NCBI RefSeq assembly: GCF_000425625.1
Contig: NZ_KE384411.1
Span: 116,405-180,404 of the forward strand
Source: Stutzerimonas azotifigens DSM 17556
GTDB taxonomy: Bacteria > Pseudomonadota > Gammaproteobacteria > Pseudomonadales > Pseudomonadaceae
Direction of reading: 5' to 3'
DNA length: 64,000 bases
The position numbers and the translations under genes were made by a program. Positions 36,038 through 48,319 of this stretch are shown one piece after another (the first letter of the stretch is position 1; the number at the start of each line of letters is the position of its first letter). Below the pieces are notes generated by a model. That model did not search any database and was not told the DNA's origin. It saw nothing but the letters and a program-made list of their open reading frames with translations.

Positions 36038-37522
36038 TCAGCCCTGCTGGTACTCCCGCTCGGCCGCGTCGAAGCGCGCCTGGATGGACGCCGACGGCGC
36101 CGGCCCCAGCTTGCTCACCACCAGGATCGCCAGGCTGGCGAGGATGAAGCCGGGAATGATCTCGTACAGCCCCAGGCCGATGAATTCCTTCCATACCACC
36201 ACGGTCACCGCACCGACCAGCATCCCGGCCAGCGCGCCGTTGCGGGTCATCTGCTTCCACAGCAGCGAGAACAGCACCACAGGGCCGAAGGACGCGCCGA
36301 AACCGGCCCAGGCGTAGGACACCAGCCCCAGCACCTTGCTCTCCGGGTTCGAAGCGATACCGATGGCGATCATCGCGATCATCAGCACCATGGCGCGGCC
36401 GACCCAGACCAGCTCGGTCTGCGAGGCGCCCTTGCGCAGGAAGGCCTTGTAGAAATCCTGGGTCAGCGCGCTGGAGCTCACCAGCAGTTGCGCGCTCAGG
36501 GTGCTCATCACCGCCGCCAGCACGCCGGAGAGGATGATCCCGGCGATCCAGGGATTGAACAGGATCTTGGTCAGCTCCATGAACACCCGCTCGCCGTTCT
36601 CGCTCACCGGCCCGGCCTGGTCCGGGTGCCCGGCGAAGTAGGCGATGCCGAAGAAGCCTACCGCCACGGCACCGGCCAGGGTCAGGATCATCCAGGTCAT
36701 GCCGATGCGGCGAGCGTTGGGAATGTTGCTGACCGAGTCGGCAGCCATGAAGCGCACCAGGATGTGCGGCTGGCCGAAATAGCCCAGGCCCCAGGCCAGC
36801 AGCGAGACGATGGCGATGAAGGACAGCCCGCTGAACATGTCGAAAGCGGCCGGCTTGACCGATTCGATGGTATCCATGGCCGCGCCGATGTCACCCAGCG
36901 CCAGGATCACGAACAGCGGCGTCAGCAGCAGGGCGAAGATCATCAGCGTGGCCTGTACGGTGTCGGTCCAGGACACCGCGAGGAAGCCGCCGATGAATAC
37001 GTAGAGGATGGTCGCTGCCGCGCCGATCCACAGCGCCAGGTCGTAGGGCACGCCGAAAGTGGTCTCGAACAGCCGCGCCCCGGCCACCACGCCCGAGGCG
37101 CAGTAGATGGTGAAGAACACCAGGATCACCAGCGCCGAGAAGATGCGCAGCAGGCGGCTGTCATCCTCGAAGCGGTGCGAGAAATAGTCAGGCAGGGTCA
37201 GGGCGTTGTGGTTGTGCTCGGTGTGCACGCGCAGCCGGCCGGCGACGAACAGCCAGTTCAGCCAGGCGCCGATGATCAGGCCGATGGCGATCCAGCTTTC
37301 CGACAGGCCGGCGACGAAGACCGCCCCGGGCAGGCCCATCAGCAGCCAGCCGCTCATGTCCGAGGCACCGGCCGAGAGCGCCGTGACGAAGCTGCCGAGG
37401 CTGCGCCCGCCGAGGATGTAGTCGTCGAAATTCTTGGTCGCACGGTAGGCGAGGAAGCCGATCAGGATCATCGCCGCAATGTAGGTCACGAAGGTGACGA
37501 ACGTGGGGTTGCTGAGGGACAT
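36038..37522 (-). CDS. putP: Sodium/proline symporter
   Basis: SSS-family transporter of 494 aa with about 13 membrane segments; imports proline with Na+. Recognisable: FDDYILGGRSLGSFVTALSAGASDMSGWLLMGLPGA, with the Na+-binding region, and GLGYFGQPHILVRFMAADS and ILSGVLAAVMSTLSAQLLVSSSALTQDFYK. The length equals that of E. coli PutP. No putA is next to it. ACAAGGAACAAG precedes the ATG. Confidence 0.95.
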   Translation of the reverse strand: MSLSNPTFVTFVTYIAAMILIGFLAYRATKNFDDYILGGRSLGSFVTALSAGASDMSGWLLMGLPGAVFVAGLSESWIAIGLIIGAWLNWLFVAGRLRVHTEHNHNALTLPDYFSHRFEDDSRLLRIFSALVILVFFTIYCASGVVAGARLFETTFGVPYDLALWIGAAATILYVFIGGFLAVSWTDTVQATLMIFALLLTPLFVILALGDIGAAMDTIESVKPAAFDMFSGLSFIAIVSLLAWGLGYFGQPHILVRFMAADSVSNIPNARRIGMTWMILTLAGAVAVGFFGIAYFAGHPDQAGPVSENGERVFMELTKILFNPWIAGIILSGVLAAVMSTLSAQLLVSSSALTQDFYKAFLRKGASQTELVWVGRAMVLMIAMIAIGIASNPESKVLGLVSYAWAGFGASFGPVVLFSLLWKQMTRNGALAGMLVGAVTVVVWKEFIGLGLYEIIPGFILASLAILVVSKLGPAPSASIQARFDAAEREYQQG

Positions 37523-37675
37523 TCGCTTGTTCCTTGTTATCGTGAGGCACGGGGATCACCCCGCCTCGGCAGACTTTGCGCAGGCTCGTGGCCCGCGAGG
37601 CACCGGCCGCCACATCCTGGCAGAGGGCGGCGGTGGCGCGAGAGGATAGCGGTTCGTCGGAGGAGTGTCATTTCG

Positions 37676-37702
37676 GCGGCGGGCCGAAGGGCGGCCCGCC
37701 GC
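37676..37702. terminator. Strong 11-bp GC hairpin downstream of pdxJ
   Basis: GCGGCGGGCCG and CGGCCCGCCGC form a perfect 11-bp stem with a 5-nt loop in the gap between putP and pdxJ. It lies 47 bp after the pdxJ stop on the minus strand. No T-run follows on either strand, so it is a terminator-like barrier at best. Confidence 0.4.
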
Positions 37703-37748
37703 GCTCGTTCGGGCGGAAGACCCCAGGGCGGCGCCGGGCCGGTCCCCC

Positions 37749-38495
37749 TCAGGAACGCGGCGACGCGCCGAGAATCAGCGCCTTCATTTCACGCACCGCC
37801 TGCTTGAAGCCGACGAACAGGGCGTGGGCGACGATGGCGTGGCCGATGTTCAGTTCGTTGACCCCGGGAATCGCCGCGACCGCCTCGACGTTGTGGTAAT
37901 GCAGGCCATGGCCGGCGTTGACCACCAGGCCGTGATCCAGCCCCAGGGCGACCCCGTCGCGGATGCGCGCCAGTTCGAGCACCGCCTCCGCCGGGGTATG
38001 CGCGTCGGCGTAGCGCCCGGTATGCAGCTCGATGGCCGGCGCGCCGATGCGGCTGGCCGCCTCGATCTGGCGCGGGTCGGCATCGATGAACAGCGACACC
38101 TCGGCGCCGGTGCGTGCCAGGCGTTCGACGGCCGCCTTGATGCGCGCCTCCTGGCCGGCGACGTCGAGGCCGCCTTCGGTGGTCAGTTCCTGCCGCGTTT
38201 CCGGCACCAGGCAGATGTGCTCCGGGCGGATGCTCTCGGCGAACTCCAGCATTGGCTCGGTGACGCCCATCTCGAAGTTCATGCGGGTCTGCAGCGCGTC
38301 CTTCATCATCCGCACGTCGCGCTCCTGGATGTGCCGCCGGTCCTCGCGCAGGTGCAGGGTGATGCCGTCGGCGCCGGCCTCTTCCGCATCCAGCGCCGCC
38401 TTCAGCGGGTCGGGATAGCGCGTCCCGCGCGCCTGACGCAGCGTCGCCACGTGGTCGATGTTGACCCCCAGCAGAATTCGTTGCAGCTCGGTCAC
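37749..38495 (-). CDS. pdxJ: Pyridoxine 5'-phosphate synthase
   Basis: Enzyme of 248 aa that closes the pyridoxine ring from 1-deoxyxylulose 5-phosphate and 3-amino-2-oxopropyl phosphate in vitamin B6 synthesis. The N-terminus [56 protein letters not shown] is diagnostic; [19 protein letters not shown] near the C-terminus is also conserved. It starts with GTG, after AGAGGAG. It ends the lepA-lepB-rnc-era-recO-pdxJ run, the Pseudomonas arrangement. Confidence 0.97.
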   Translation of the reverse strand: MTELQRILLGVNIDHVATLRQARGTRYPDPLKAALDAEEAGADGITLHLREDRRHIQERDVRMMKDALQTRMNFEMGVTEPMLEFAESIRPEHICLVPETRQELTTEGGLDVAGQEARIKAAVERLARTGAEVSLFIDADPRQIEAASRIGAPAIELHTGRYADAHTPAEAVLELARIRDGVALGLDHGLVVNAGHGLHYHNVEAVAAIPGVNELNIGHAIVAHALFVGFKQAVREMKALILGASPRS

Positions 38496-38534
38496 ACGCG
38501 TTCTCCTCTCAAGGTTGCAGATGGTTCGGATGGT

Positions 38535-39233
38535 TCACTCCCGCGGCGCCGCCCCCGCGGCCCTGGCCAGGAACAGCTCGCGGCTGACCAGCGGCCGCCC
38601 GCCCAGGTGCGGCGCCAGCGCCTGGCGCATCAGCCGCTTGGCCGCGGCCAGCGCGCCCGGCTGGTCCCAGGCCGCCTCCGCCATGGCGAGCAGTTCGGCA
38701 CCACCGAACAGCCCGGGCTGGAGCTGCCCGACCGGCTCGAGGCCGGCGTCCGGTTGCAGACGATAGACGCCTGCGGGGTCGATGGGTTGCCCGGCGATGT
38801 CCAGGTCGAGCGGAAAGCCGTAGCCCAGCTCGGTCAGCAAGCGCCATTCGAAGGCCCGCAGCAGCGGCTCCAGCGGACGTCTCGCGGCCAGCGCCGGCAG
38901 GGTCGCGGCGTAGTGCTCGAAGAGGTCGGGATGGGCGTCCTCGGCGGGCAGCAGGCGGATGATCAGTTCGTTGAGGTACAGGCCGCTGAACAGCGCGTCG
39001 CCGTCGAGCCAGTGCGCGGTGCCGGCCGGCTCCAGGCGTATCAGGTTCTTCAGCTCGGAACGCCCGCGCAGCTCTATCTCCAGCGGGACGAAGGGGCGCG
39101 CCAGCGTGCCGGCCCGGCCGCGCGCGCCGCGCAGGACCGCGCGGGTCCGCCCTTGCGGCGTGAACAGGTCGACCAGCGCGCTGGTCTCGCGGTACGGCCG
39201 GCTGTGCAGGACGAAGGCGGAGGGGCTGGACAT
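38535..39233 (-). CDS. recO: DNA repair protein RecO
   Basis: Recombination mediator of 232 aa that loads RecA with RecR. The N-terminal OB domain ([35 protein letters not shown], residues 4-38) and central helical part with [31 protein letters not shown] match RecO. The zinc-finger cysteines found in some RecO proteins are absent, as in several gammaproteobacterial members. It lies between era and pdxJ. Confidence 0.95.
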   Translation of the reverse strand: MSSPSAFVLHSRPYRETSALVDLFTPQGRTRAVLRGARGRAGTLARPFVPLEIELRGRSELKNLIRLEPAGTAHWLDGDALFSGLYLNELIIRLLPAEDAHPDLFEHYAATLPALAARRPLEPLLRAFEWRLLTELGYGFPLDLDIAGQPIDPAGVYRLQPDAGLEPVGQLQPGLFGGAELLAMAEAAWDQPGALAAAKRLMRQALAPHLGGRPLVSRELFLARAAGAAPRE

Positions 39234-39282
39234 GGCGTGAGGGGTTCGCCGCAGGCGCCTGTCGCGCCTGCGGCCGGCTCGG

Positions 39283-40182
39283 TCAGCTGTCGCGGTAGCC
39301 CAGCGAATGCAGCGCCCGCTCGTCGTCCGACCAGCCGCCCTTCACCTTCACCCAGAGGTTGAGCATGACCTTGGAGTCGAACATCGTCTCCATGTCCTTG
39401 CGCGCTTCCTGGCCGATCCGTTTGATGCGTTCACCCTTGTCGCCGATGATGATCTTCTTCTGCCCCTCGCGCTCGACCAGGATCAGCGCATGGATGTGCA
39501 GCACCCTGCCCTCCTGCTTGAAGTCCTCGATCTCGACGGTGATCTGGTAGGGCAGCTCGGCGCCGAGCTGGCGCATGATCTTCTCGCGCACCAGTTCGGC
39601 GGCGAGGAAGCGGCTGCTGCGATCGGTGATCTGGTCTTCGGGGAAGAAGTGCTCGCCTTCGGGCAGGCGTTCGCCGACGAGCTGTTCCAGCACGTCCAGG
39701 TTGCGTGCCTGCTGCGCGGAGATCGGCACGATCTCGGCGTTCGGCAGTTGCTCGGCGAGCCATTCGAGGTGCGGCAGGAGCTCGGCCTTGTCTTCGAGGC
39801 GGTCGGTCTTGTTGACCGCGACGATCACCGGGCCCTGCACGTACTGGACACGCTCCAGGACCAGTTGGTCCTCTTCGGTCCAGCGGTTGCGGTCGACCAC
39901 GAAGATCACCACGTCGACGTCCTTCAGCGCCGAGGACGCGGTGCGGTTCATGTAGCGGTTGAGCGCCGTCTCGCCGTCCTTGTGCAGGCCGGGCGTGTCG
40001 ACGTACACCGCCTGCACCTCGCCCTCCGTCTTGATCCCGAGCATGTTGTGCCGGGTGGTCTGCGGCTTGCGCGACGTGATGGCGAGCTTCTGCCCGAGAA
40101 TGTGGTTGAGCAGGGTGGACTTGCCGACGTTCGGCCGTCCGACGATCGCCACGTAGCCGCAGCGGCTGCCTTCAGCAGTCAT
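39283..40182 (-). CDS. era: GTPase Era
   Basis: Ras-like GTPase of 299 aa that binds the 3' end of 16S rRNA during 30S assembly. G1 GRPNVGKST near residues 15-23, G3 DTPGLH near 61-66, G4 NKTD near 123-126 and a C-terminal KH domain ([41 protein letters not shown]). Located downstream of rnc, the usual coupling with RNase III. Confidence 0.98.
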   Translation of the reverse strand: MTAEGSRCGYVAIVGRPNVGKSTLLNHILGQKLAITSRKPQTTRHNMLGIKTEGEVQAVYVDTPGLHKDGETALNRYMNRTASSALKDVDVVIFVVDRNRWTEEDQLVLERVQYVQGPVIVAVNKTDRLEDKAELLPHLEWLAEQLPNAEIVPISAQQARNLDVLEQLVGERLPEGEHFFPEDQITDRSSRFLAAELVREKIMRQLGAELPYQITVEIEDFKQEGRVLHIHALILVEREGQKKIIIGDKGERIKRIGQEARKDMETMFDSKVMLNLWVKVKGGWSDDERALHSLGYRDS

Positions 40183-40224
40183 GATGATTCCTCGTGATGC
40201 CGAGGGTGGCCTGGCGGCCCCCCC

Positions 40225-40914
40225 TCAGTCTTGGCCGTTTTCGACGCCCAGGGCGACCAGCGCGCCCGCTGCGGCCACCTGCTCGGCGATGCGCCGGCTG
40301 GCGCCCTGCCCGTGCGTCCTGTCGTTGAGCAAGGCCACTTCGCAGGCCACGAAGAAGACCCGGCAATGCGGCTCGCCCTGAATATCGACCACTTCGTAGC
40401 GCGGCAGCTCACAGCTGCGCGATTGCAGGAATTCCTGCAGGCGGGTCTTCGGGTCCTTGTTGGTGTCCACCAGCGTCAGGCCCTGCAGCTGGCTGTCGAG
40501 CCAGTCGAGCACGCGTTCGCGGGCCACCTCGATGCCGGCGTCGAGGTAGATGGCGCCGATCAGCGCCTCGAGGGCGTCGGCGAGTATCGATTCGCGGCGG
40601 AAACCGCCGCTCTTGAGCTCGCCCGAACCCAGGCGCAGGTAGTCGCCGAGCTCGAACCCGCGCGCCAGCTGGGCCAGGGTCTCGCCCTTGACCAGACGCG
40701 CGCGCAGCCGCGAAAGCTGGCCTTCGCGGGCCTGCGGGAAGTGGTTGAACAGCGCTTCGCCGGCGATGAAGTTGAGGATGGCGTCGCCGAGAAATTCCAG
40801 GCGCTCGTTGTTGCGTCCGGCGAAGCTGCGGTGGGTGAGGGCCAGGAGCATCAGCTCCTGGTCCTTGAACTGGTAGCCGAGCTTGCGCTCCAGGCGGGCT
40901 AGCGATGTGCTCAC
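40225..40914 (-). CDS. rnc: Ribonuclease III
   Basis: Double-strand-specific endonuclease of 229 aa that processes rRNA precursors. The RNase III signature [15 protein letters not shown] lies near residues 35-49 and the second catalytic region [15 protein letters not shown] near 113-127; a C-terminal dsRNA-binding domain is at about 155-225 ([22 protein letters not shown]). Translation starts at GTG, overlapping the stop of the DUF4845 gene (GTGA). Confidence 0.97.
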   Translation of the reverse strand: MSTSLARLERKLGYQFKDQELMLLALTHRSFAGRNNERLEFLGDAILNFIAGEALFNHFPQAREGQLSRLRARLVKGETLAQLARGFELGDYLRLGSGELKSGGFRRESILADALEALIGAIYLDAGIEVARERVLDWLDSQLQGLTLVDTNKDPKTRLQEFLQSRSCELPRYEVVDIQGEPHCRVFFVACEVALLNDRTHGQGASRRIAEQVAAAGALVALGVENGQD

Positions 40915-41288
40915 GGCATCCTTAGACGGTAATCTTTGCTGAAGTTGGCGACCAGGTCGAGGTTGCGGATCAGGGGTTCGCGCTTCTCGTAATCGAGGTG
41001 AGCACGGAATTCGTCGCCGTCGACCTCGACCTGCAGGACGTCCCGCAGATTCAGGTCCCTGATGCCGTTGACCTGCATGCCTTTGTTGACATGATCATAA
41101 AAGTCACGAACCGATCGAATGTCCAGCGCCGAATCGGTTTCGACGGCCATGATGATCTTGTCCATGGACATGAAGTCCAGGTAGTGCGGAAACATCTTGA
41201 ATGCCGCGCTGGCGAAGAATGCCACCAGCGCCAGCATCGCGACCCACCCGAGCATGGACATTCCTTTCTGCGAGCGTGCAAGACTCAT
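40911..41288 (-). CDS. DUF4845 domain-containing membrane-anchored protein
   Basis: Protein of 125 aa with one N-terminal membrane segment (about 11-31, [30 protein letters not shown]) and a periplasmic remainder. The family is conserved between lepB and rnc in pseudomonads and relatives but has no established function. Its stop overlaps the rnc start, so translation is probably coupled. Confidence 0.85.
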   Translation of the reverse strand: MSLARSQKGMSMLGWVAMLALVAFFASAAFKMFPHYLDFMSMDKIIMAVETDSALDIRSVRDFYDHVNKGMQVNGIRDLNLRDVLQVEVDGDEFRAHLDYEKREPLIRNLDLVANFSKDYRLRMP

Positions 41289-41374
41289 ATCGACCTCATT
41301 GTCGTTAAACGCCCATCAGCGGGCCGCCCTACTATAGCGAGCGGCAACCAGCGAACCGGGAATGCTTCACAGGA

Positions 41375-42229
41375 TCAGTGGATCAGGCCTACGCGGGAAA
41401 AATGCGGCAGGTTGCTGAACTTCGGATCCGGCCAGCTCATCCACACGGCGAAGGCCTTGCCGACGATGTTGCGGTCCGGAACCATGCCGCGCAGCTCGTA
41501 GGGGATGCCCGGATCGTCCCAGTAGCGGCTGTCGTTTGAGTTGTCGCGGTTGTCGCCCATCATGAAGTAGTGCCCGGCCGGCACGCTCCATTCGCGGTCC
41601 GGCTCGATGCGCAGACGGGTCATTTCCTTGCGGATCTGGTGCTCGGCCTCGCCCAGCTGCTCGACATACAGCCTGGCGCTGCCCAGGCTGCCGGGCTCTT
41701 CGCCGAGCAGCTGCTCGGCGACCAGCTGGCCGTTCACGTACAGGCGCTTGTCGCCGGTGTAGCGGACGGTGTCGCCCGGCAGGCCGACCACGCGCTTGAT
41801 GTAGTTGATGTTCGGATCGCTGGGGTAGCGGAACACCATGACGTCACCGCGCTGTGGGTCGTTCACGTCGATGATCTTGGTGTCGACCACCGGCAGGCGG
41901 ATGCCGTAGGCGAACTTGTTGACCAGGATGAAATCGCCGACTTCCAGGGTCGGCTTCATCGAGCCGGACGGGATCTGGAACGGCTCGACGAGGAAGGAGC
42001 GCAGCACCAGGACGATCGCCAGCACCGGGAAGAACGACTTGCCGTACTCGACCAGCAGGGGTTCCTTGTTCAGCTCTTCCAGCGTGCCCGGATCGGCCTG
42101 GCCGACCTGCCCTTCGTAGGCGGCGATGGCGGCGCGCCGGCGCGGGGCGAGAAACAGAAGGTCGAACAGCGACAGGGCACCGCACACCAACACGGCGATC
42201 ACCAGCAGCAGAGGGAAATTGATCGACAT
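41375..42229 (-). CDS. lepB: Signal peptidase I
   Basis: Membrane-bound serine/lysine protease of 284 aa that removes Sec and Tat signal peptides. Two N-terminal membrane segments (about 5-25 and 62-80), the nucleophile Ser in FQIPSGSMKPTLEVGD, the general-base Lys in NYIKRVVGLPGD, and C-terminal GHYFMMGDNRDNSNDSRYWD. It lies 1 bp after lepA. Confidence 0.97.
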   Translation of the reverse strand: MSINFPLLLVIAVLVCGALSLFDLLFLAPRRRAAIAAYEGQVGQADPGTLEELNKEPLLVEYGKSFFPVLAIVLVLRSFLVEPFQIPSGSMKPTLEVGDFILVNKFAYGIRLPVVDTKIIDVNDPQRGDVMVFRYPSDPNINYIKRVVGLPGDTVRYTGDKRLYVNGQLVAEQLLGEEPGSLGSARLYVEQLGEAEHQIRKEMTRLRIEPDREWSVPAGHYFMMGDNRDNSNDSRYWDDPGIPYELRGMVPDRNIVGKAFAVWMSWPDPKFSNLPHFSRVGLIH

Positions 42230-42230
42230 C

Positions 42231-44030
<1,800 letters not shown>

Positions 44031-44179
44031 AGCTCGAACACTCGGTATGCCGCGGGCCGATTGCCCGCCGAAAATAGCCGGTGAGTTTAACCGAATGCCC
44101 CTGCGAGTGCCATTGCCGACCGGCCGAGCGCACCGGCGGCGCCGGAGCCTGCCGCCGGCCCCCGTTTCCGCGCGCCGGC

Positions 44180-45604
44180 CTACTCCGACAGCTTGAAAGT
44201 GATGAAGCTGGCGCGCCCCTCGCGCAGCACGCGCATGGACACCGAACGATTCTTCGGCAACTGCCGCGTCACCTTGTCGAAGGCTTGCACCGAGTCGATG
44301 GCTTCGTTGTTCAGGTGGGTGATCACGTCGCCCGGGCGCAACCCGATCATGGCGGCCGGGCCGCTGCCGACCTCGGTGATCACCACGCCGTTCTGCAGAT
44401 CGAGCGCCTGTTTCTGGGTGGCGGTCAATTCGGAGACCTGTACGCCGAGCCGGTTGTTGCCCTGCCCGATCGGCTCGCCCCGTTCGTCGATGGCCAGCGG
44501 CTCGCCCTCCTCGGGCAGCGCACCGATTTCGATGCGAAGCGTTTCCCGATCACCGTCGCGCACCACTTCCAGGGTGGCCAGGGTACCCGGCTTGAGCGCC
44601 CCGACACGGTGCGGCAGATCGGCCGACATCTCGATCGGCTCGCCGTTGAGGCTGCGGATCACATCGCCCACGCGCAGACCGCCCTTGGCCGCCGGGCCGC
44701 CATCGACCACCTGGGCGACCAGGGCGCCGGCCGGCCGGTCGAGCCCGAAGGATTCGGCGAGTTCCTTGTTGACCTCCTGGATCACCACGCCGAGCCAGCC
44801 GCGGCTGACCTTCCCGGCGGTGCGCAGCTGATCGGCGACATCCATGGCCACGTCGATCGGAATGGCGAACGACAGGCCCATGAAGCCGCCGGAGCGGGTG
44901 AAGATCTGCGAGTTGACGCCGACCACCTCGCCCTGCAGGTTGAACAGCGGGCCGCCGGAATTGCCGGGGTTGATCGCGACATCGGTCTGGATGAAGGGCA
45001 CGTAGCTCTCGTTCGGCAGGTTACGACCGGTCGCGCTGACGATCCCGGCGGTGACCGAATGATCGAAGCCGAACGGCGAGCCGATGGCGAGCACCCACTC
45101 GCCCACCTGCAGCGCGCTCGACTTGCCGAGCTTGACGGTGGGCAAGCCGTCGCCGTCGACCTTGATCAGCGCCACATCTGTCCGCGGGTCGGCGCCGACC
45201 AGCTTGGCTACCAGCTCGCTGCGATCGGGCATGCGCACCATGATTTCGTCGGCGTCGGCCACCACGTGGTTGTTGGTGAGGATGTAGCCGTCCTCGGAAA
45301 TGATGAATCCGGAACCCAGCGACTGCGCCTCACGCGGCTGCCCCGGGGCGGCCCCGCCCGGAAGGCCCGGAATCCCCCGCTCGAGGAATTCGCGGAGGAT
45401 CGGCGGCAACCCCTCGAGATCGGGCATCTGCGCGCCGGCGCCACGGGCGGGCACGGTCTGCCGGGTGCTGATGTTGACCACCGCGGGCGAGGCGCTCTCC
45501 ACCAGCGGCGTGAAGTCGGGCAGCTCGGCGCGCGCCACCAGGGCCTGCCCCAGCAGGAGCAGACCCGCCACCATGGCGTGATAGTTCTTCCAGTACGACG
45601 ACAT
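44180..45604 (-). CDS. mucD: Periplasmic serine protease MucD (DegP/HtrA family)
   Basis: HtrA-type protease/chaperone of 474 aa, the length of P. aeruginosa MucD. Signal peptide about 1-24; trypsin-like domain with catalytic His in [13 protein letters not shown], Asp in [12 protein letters not shown] and Ser in [19 protein letters not shown]; two PDZ domains (about 265-360 and 380-470). It restrains AlgU activation by clearing misfolded envelope proteins. Last gene of the algU operon; the start at 45604 gives the signal peptide. Confidence 0.96.
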   Translation of the reverse strand: MSSYWKNYHAMVAGLLLLGQALVARAELPDFTPLVESASPAVVNISTRQTVPARGAGAQMPDLEGLPPILREFLERGIPGLPGGAAPGQPREAQSLGSGFIISEDGYILTNNHVVADADEIMVRMPDRSELVAKLVGADPRTDVALIKVDGDGLPTVKLGKSSALQVGEWVLAIGSPFGFDHSVTAGIVSATGRNLPNESYVPFIQTDVAINPGNSGGPLFNLQGEVVGVNSQIFTRSGGFMGLSFAIPIDVAMDVADQLRTAGKVSRGWLGVVIQEVNKELAESFGLDRPAGALVAQVVDGGPAAKGGLRVGDVIRSLNGEPIEMSADLPHRVGALKPGTLATLEVVRDGDRETLRIEIGALPEEGEPLAIDERGEPIGQGNNRLGVQVSELTATQKQALDLQNGVVITEVGSGPAAMIGLRPGDVITHLNNEAIDSVQAFDKVTRQLPKNRSVSMRVLREGRASFITFKLSE

Positions 45605-45630
45605 AGTCCGGTCTCCCGACGAGGATGGAT

Positions 45631-46089
45631 TCAAGGCGTGGCCGATGCGTCCGCCGGCAGGGTGCGCAGCACCACCGGCTGGGACCGGCGACGGCCGGCC
45701 AGGCGCTCGCCGTGCCTGCAAACCACGGCCCAGGCGAGCGCAAAGGCAACGAGCCCCGAGATGATGACGAAGGGTTCGCCGAGACCGAACAGCAGCTGCG
45801 CCAGCAGGCTGCCGGCGAGCAACGATATCAGCGGAAACAAATAGACGAGCAGAGAGGCTCTGAGCAGCGCATCTTCGGCGATGCCGATGACCACTTCATC
45901 GCCCTGGCGCACGGGCGTGGGGCAATGCGCCCGGACCAGGCCGACCCGCCCGGAAACGCCGAGCCGGTCCATGAGACCCTGCCCGCAGCCGGCGCGCGCC
46001 GAACAGGTCGAGCACGAGCTGCTGCGGACGGTCTGCACCCAGGCGGCCTCGGGCTCTACCGCGACGACACGCCCGCGCTCTTCGATCAT
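45631..46089 (-). CDS. mucC: RseC/MucC family regulator
   Basis: Inner-membrane protein of 152 aa with the N-terminal cysteine cluster SSCSTCSARAGCGQG near residues 24-38 and two membrane segments near 78-98 and 105-125. RseC/MucC proteins modulate sigma-E-type activity or reductive switching of redox regulators. The ATG overlaps the mucB stop (ATGA). Confidence 0.93.
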   Translation of the reverse strand: MIEERGRVVAVEPEAAWVQTVRSSSCSTCSARAGCGQGLMDRLGVSGRVGLVRAHCPTPVRQGDEVVIGIAEDALLRASLLVYLFPLISLLAGSLLAQLLFGLGEPFVIISGLVAFALAWAVVCRHGERLAGRRRSQPVVLRTLPADASATP

Positions 46090-47036
46090 TGCTGGGCCAG
46101 GCCGGGCGCCTTTCTCATCGACAGCGCGATGCGCTCGGCAGTACCCAGCGGGATTTCTCCCACGACCGTCACCATGACATCGCCGTCATCGACGGTGACG
46201 CGCTTGGACACCGCGACCGTCGGCCCCATTTGGCTGCGGGCGTCCTGCACGACTTCGCCGCGCAGCGGTTCGATGAACACCGAGAAACGGGCCAGCCCGT
46301 CGCCATAGCTCAGCCAGGCGACCGACTCGTCGGCGGCAGGGCTCGATCGCACATCCGACTCCAACTGCTCGAAACCCGGCGGCAACCAGTCCGAGCGCCA
46401 CTCGACCGGCTGCGGCTCACGGGCCGGAGGGACCTCGACGGTCTTGCACCCGGTGCCGGTACGCAGGGTTTCCGGGGTCACGTCGCCGACATCCAGCCGG
46501 GTGTACTGGAAGCGCTCGAGCAACTGCCCCTGTTCGTTCAGCAGCAGGGATTTCAACGGAAGCCCGGTAGCGCGATCCAGATGCAGTTCCATGCCGTAGC
46601 GATGCTGGTCGCGCGGCAGGATGGCCAGCGCCACGGTATCGCGCCCGGCGACACGGGAGTCGCCGATCACGCGCAGCTCGTAGGATTGGGTCAGTACACG
46701 AGGGTCGAACCGGTCTCCGCCGAGGCCATTACCCGAAGCGGCGCCAGGCACCAGCCCCTGGGTCGCACAGACGGGACGTCCGTCGACCATGGCGACCTCG
46801 ACGGCCGAACCGTCGAGCTGCAGCAGGCGTTCCCTGACCTCTCCGCCGGCAACGCGCTGCCAGATGGCATGGGTCGAAAAGCTTCCGTTGCGCTGGTAGA
46901 CGAAGTCACCGGCATAGCTCTGCTGGTGCTCGGCCTCGGCCAGGCGTTTCAACCATTGGAAAGCATCATCTGCGGCAAGGGCCGGCATCGTCAGCCAGCC
47001 CCCCAAAGCAACAACACACAGCGGTATGACGCGCAT
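46086..47036 (-). CDS. mucB: Sigma factor AlgU regulatory protein MucB (RseB)
   Basis: Periplasmic protein of 316 aa, exact length of the P. aeruginosa homologue. Signal peptide about 1-21 (ending PALAA). Lipid-binding-fold N-terminal domain (DDAFQWLKRLAEAEHQQSYAGDFVYQRNGSFSTHAIWQ) and smaller C-terminal domain. It binds MucA in the periplasm and protects it from regulated proteolysis. Confidence 0.95.
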   Translation of the reverse strand: MRVIPLCVVALGGWLTMPALAADDAFQWLKRLAEAEHQQSYAGDFVYQRNGSFSTHAIWQRVAGGEVRERLLQLDGSAVEVAMVDGRPVCATQGLVPGAASGNGLGGDRFDPRVLTQSYELRVIGDSRVAGRDTVALAILPRDQHRYGMELHLDRATGLPLKSLLLNEQGQLLERFQYTRLDVGDVTPETLRTGTGCKTVEVPPAREPQPVEWRSDWLPPGFEQLESDVRSSPAADESVAWLSYGDGLARFSVFIEPLRGEVVQDARSQMGPTVAVSKRVTVDDGDVMVTVVGEIPLGTAERIALSMRKAPGLAQQ

Positions 47037-47044
47037 GCTTCTCC

Positions 47045-47647
47045 CTAGCGTTCTTCCATGCTTGCAGCTCGCGCGTATGGAAGTGCAGTTTCCGATCCGC
47101 CGAACGCAGCCTGTTGGGCATGCTGGCGAACATACTCCGGAAGGCGCTGTTCATGCCAGCCTTCCACCGCGGTGGTGTCCTGTGCCGCCTGACCCGCATC
47201 GGCCTCGCCTTCGCTGTAGCCGGCCAGCATCGCAGGCCCCTGTGCCTGCGGTACGCTGAGCCCGGACGGCGCAGGCTGTGCGGCCTGCTGAGCCATCTGC
47301 GGAGCGCTGTCCGCGCCGCCGTTGTACAGGCGCACACCCGCCAGCACGGCGACCGTGACCGAGGCGGCCACGGCGATCCGGCCCACGTTCTGCCAGACCG
47401 AGCGCTTGTGTTCGGCCGGTTTGACCGGCGCGGCTTCGTCCGCGATGGCGGCGGATACGGCCGCAGCGATGTCCAGGCGCGGTTCGATCAACTCCTTGTG
47501 CATGGCGGCACGAGCGATCTGGTAGCGCGACCAGGTCGAGCGCAGCTCGGTCTCGCCGCTGTCGGCGAGTACACGGCGCAATTCCAACTCGTCCGCTTCG
47601 TTATCCATCACTGCGGACAGCGATTCATGCAGGGCTTCACGACTCAT
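47045..47647 (-). CDS. mucA: Anti-sigma factor MucA (RseA)
   Basis: Inner-membrane anti-sigma factor of 200 aa. N-terminal cytoplasmic domain 1-80 binds AlgU (MSREALHESLSAVMDNEADELELRRVL), one membrane segment near 88-105 (VGRIAVAASVTVAVLAGVRLYN), and an unstructured Gln/Ala-rich periplasmic domain. The reading frame is intact, so no mucoid-type truncation is present. The start at 47647 gives the family N-terminus. Confidence 0.96.
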   Translation of the reverse strand: MSREALHESLSAVMDNEADELELRRVLADSGETELRSTWSRYQIARAAMHKELIEPRLDIAAAVSAAIADEAAPVKPAEHKRSVWQNVGRIAVAASVTVAVLAGVRLYNGGADSAPQMAQQAAQPAPSGLSVPQAQGPAMLAGYSEGEADAGQAAQDTTAVEGWHEQRLPEYVRQHAQQAAFGGSETALPYARAASMEER

Positions 47648-47678
47648 GGCGGTTCCTCTCTTGGCTGACGCCGCTGTC

Positions 47679-48260
47679 TCAGGATTCATGCAACAAGGGT
47701 TGCAACGCTTTATCGATGGCTTCCCTCGCCCGGAATATCCGGGATCGAACGGTGCCTACCGGACACTGCATCACACTTGCAATGTCTTCATAACTAAGAC
47801 CATCGAATTCGCGCAATGTTAGGGCTGTGCGCAAATCTTCCGGTAACTGCTGGATCGTTCGATGAACGGTGCCCTCGATCTCATCCCTTAGCAGTGAGCG
47901 TTCCGGTGATTCGATATCCTTGAGCGCATGATCGCCTTCATAGAACTCGGCATCTTCGGAACTTACATCGTTGTCCGGAGGACGACGCCCCCGCGCCACG
48001 AGGTGATTTTTTGCCGTATTGATCGCAATGCGGTACAGCCATGTATAGAAGGCACTGTCGCCGCGGAAGTTGCTCAGCGCGCGATAGGCCTTGATGAATG
48101 CTTCCTGCGCCACATCCTGGGCCTCGTGGGAGTCGTGCACGAACCGCACGATCAACCCGAGAATCTTGTGCTGGTATTTCATGACCAGCAGATCAAAAGC
48201 CCGCTTATCTCCCCGCTGCACTCGTTCGACCAGTTGCTGGTCCTGCTCCTGGGTTAGCAT
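47679..48260 (-). CDS. algU: Extracytoplasmic stress sigma factor AlgU (AlgT/RpoE)
   Basis: Sigma-22/sigma-E of 193 aa, the canonical length. MLTQEQDQQLVERVQRGDKRAFDLLVMKYQHKI begins region 2; region 2.4 near DSAFYTWLYRIAINTAKNHLVARGRRPP; region 4 near DLRTALTLREFDGLSYEDIASVMQCPVGTVRSRIFRAREAID. Controls envelope stress and alginate genes. It is the first gene of algU-mucABCD and is preceded by a sigma-E-type promoter. Confidence 0.98.
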   Translation of the reverse strand: MLTQEQDQQLVERVQRGDKRAFDLLVMKYQHKILGLIVRFVHDSHEAQDVAQEAFIKAYRALSNFRGDSAFYTWLYRIAINTAKNHLVARGRRPPDNDVSSEDAEFYEGDHALKDIESPERSLLRDEIEGTVHRTIQQLPEDLRTALTLREFDGLSYEDIASVMQCPVGTVRSRIFRAREAIDKALQPLLHES

Positions 48261-48319
48261 GCACACTCCTCGTTGAAGCCGAAGGGGTGCCGTGCCCACC
48301 AGCGAACCGAACTGCCAGA

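Noticed and set aside
47045-47647. Mucoid-type truncation of mucA
   Set aside because: The frame is intact from cytoplasmic domain through the periplasmic tail, about the family length.
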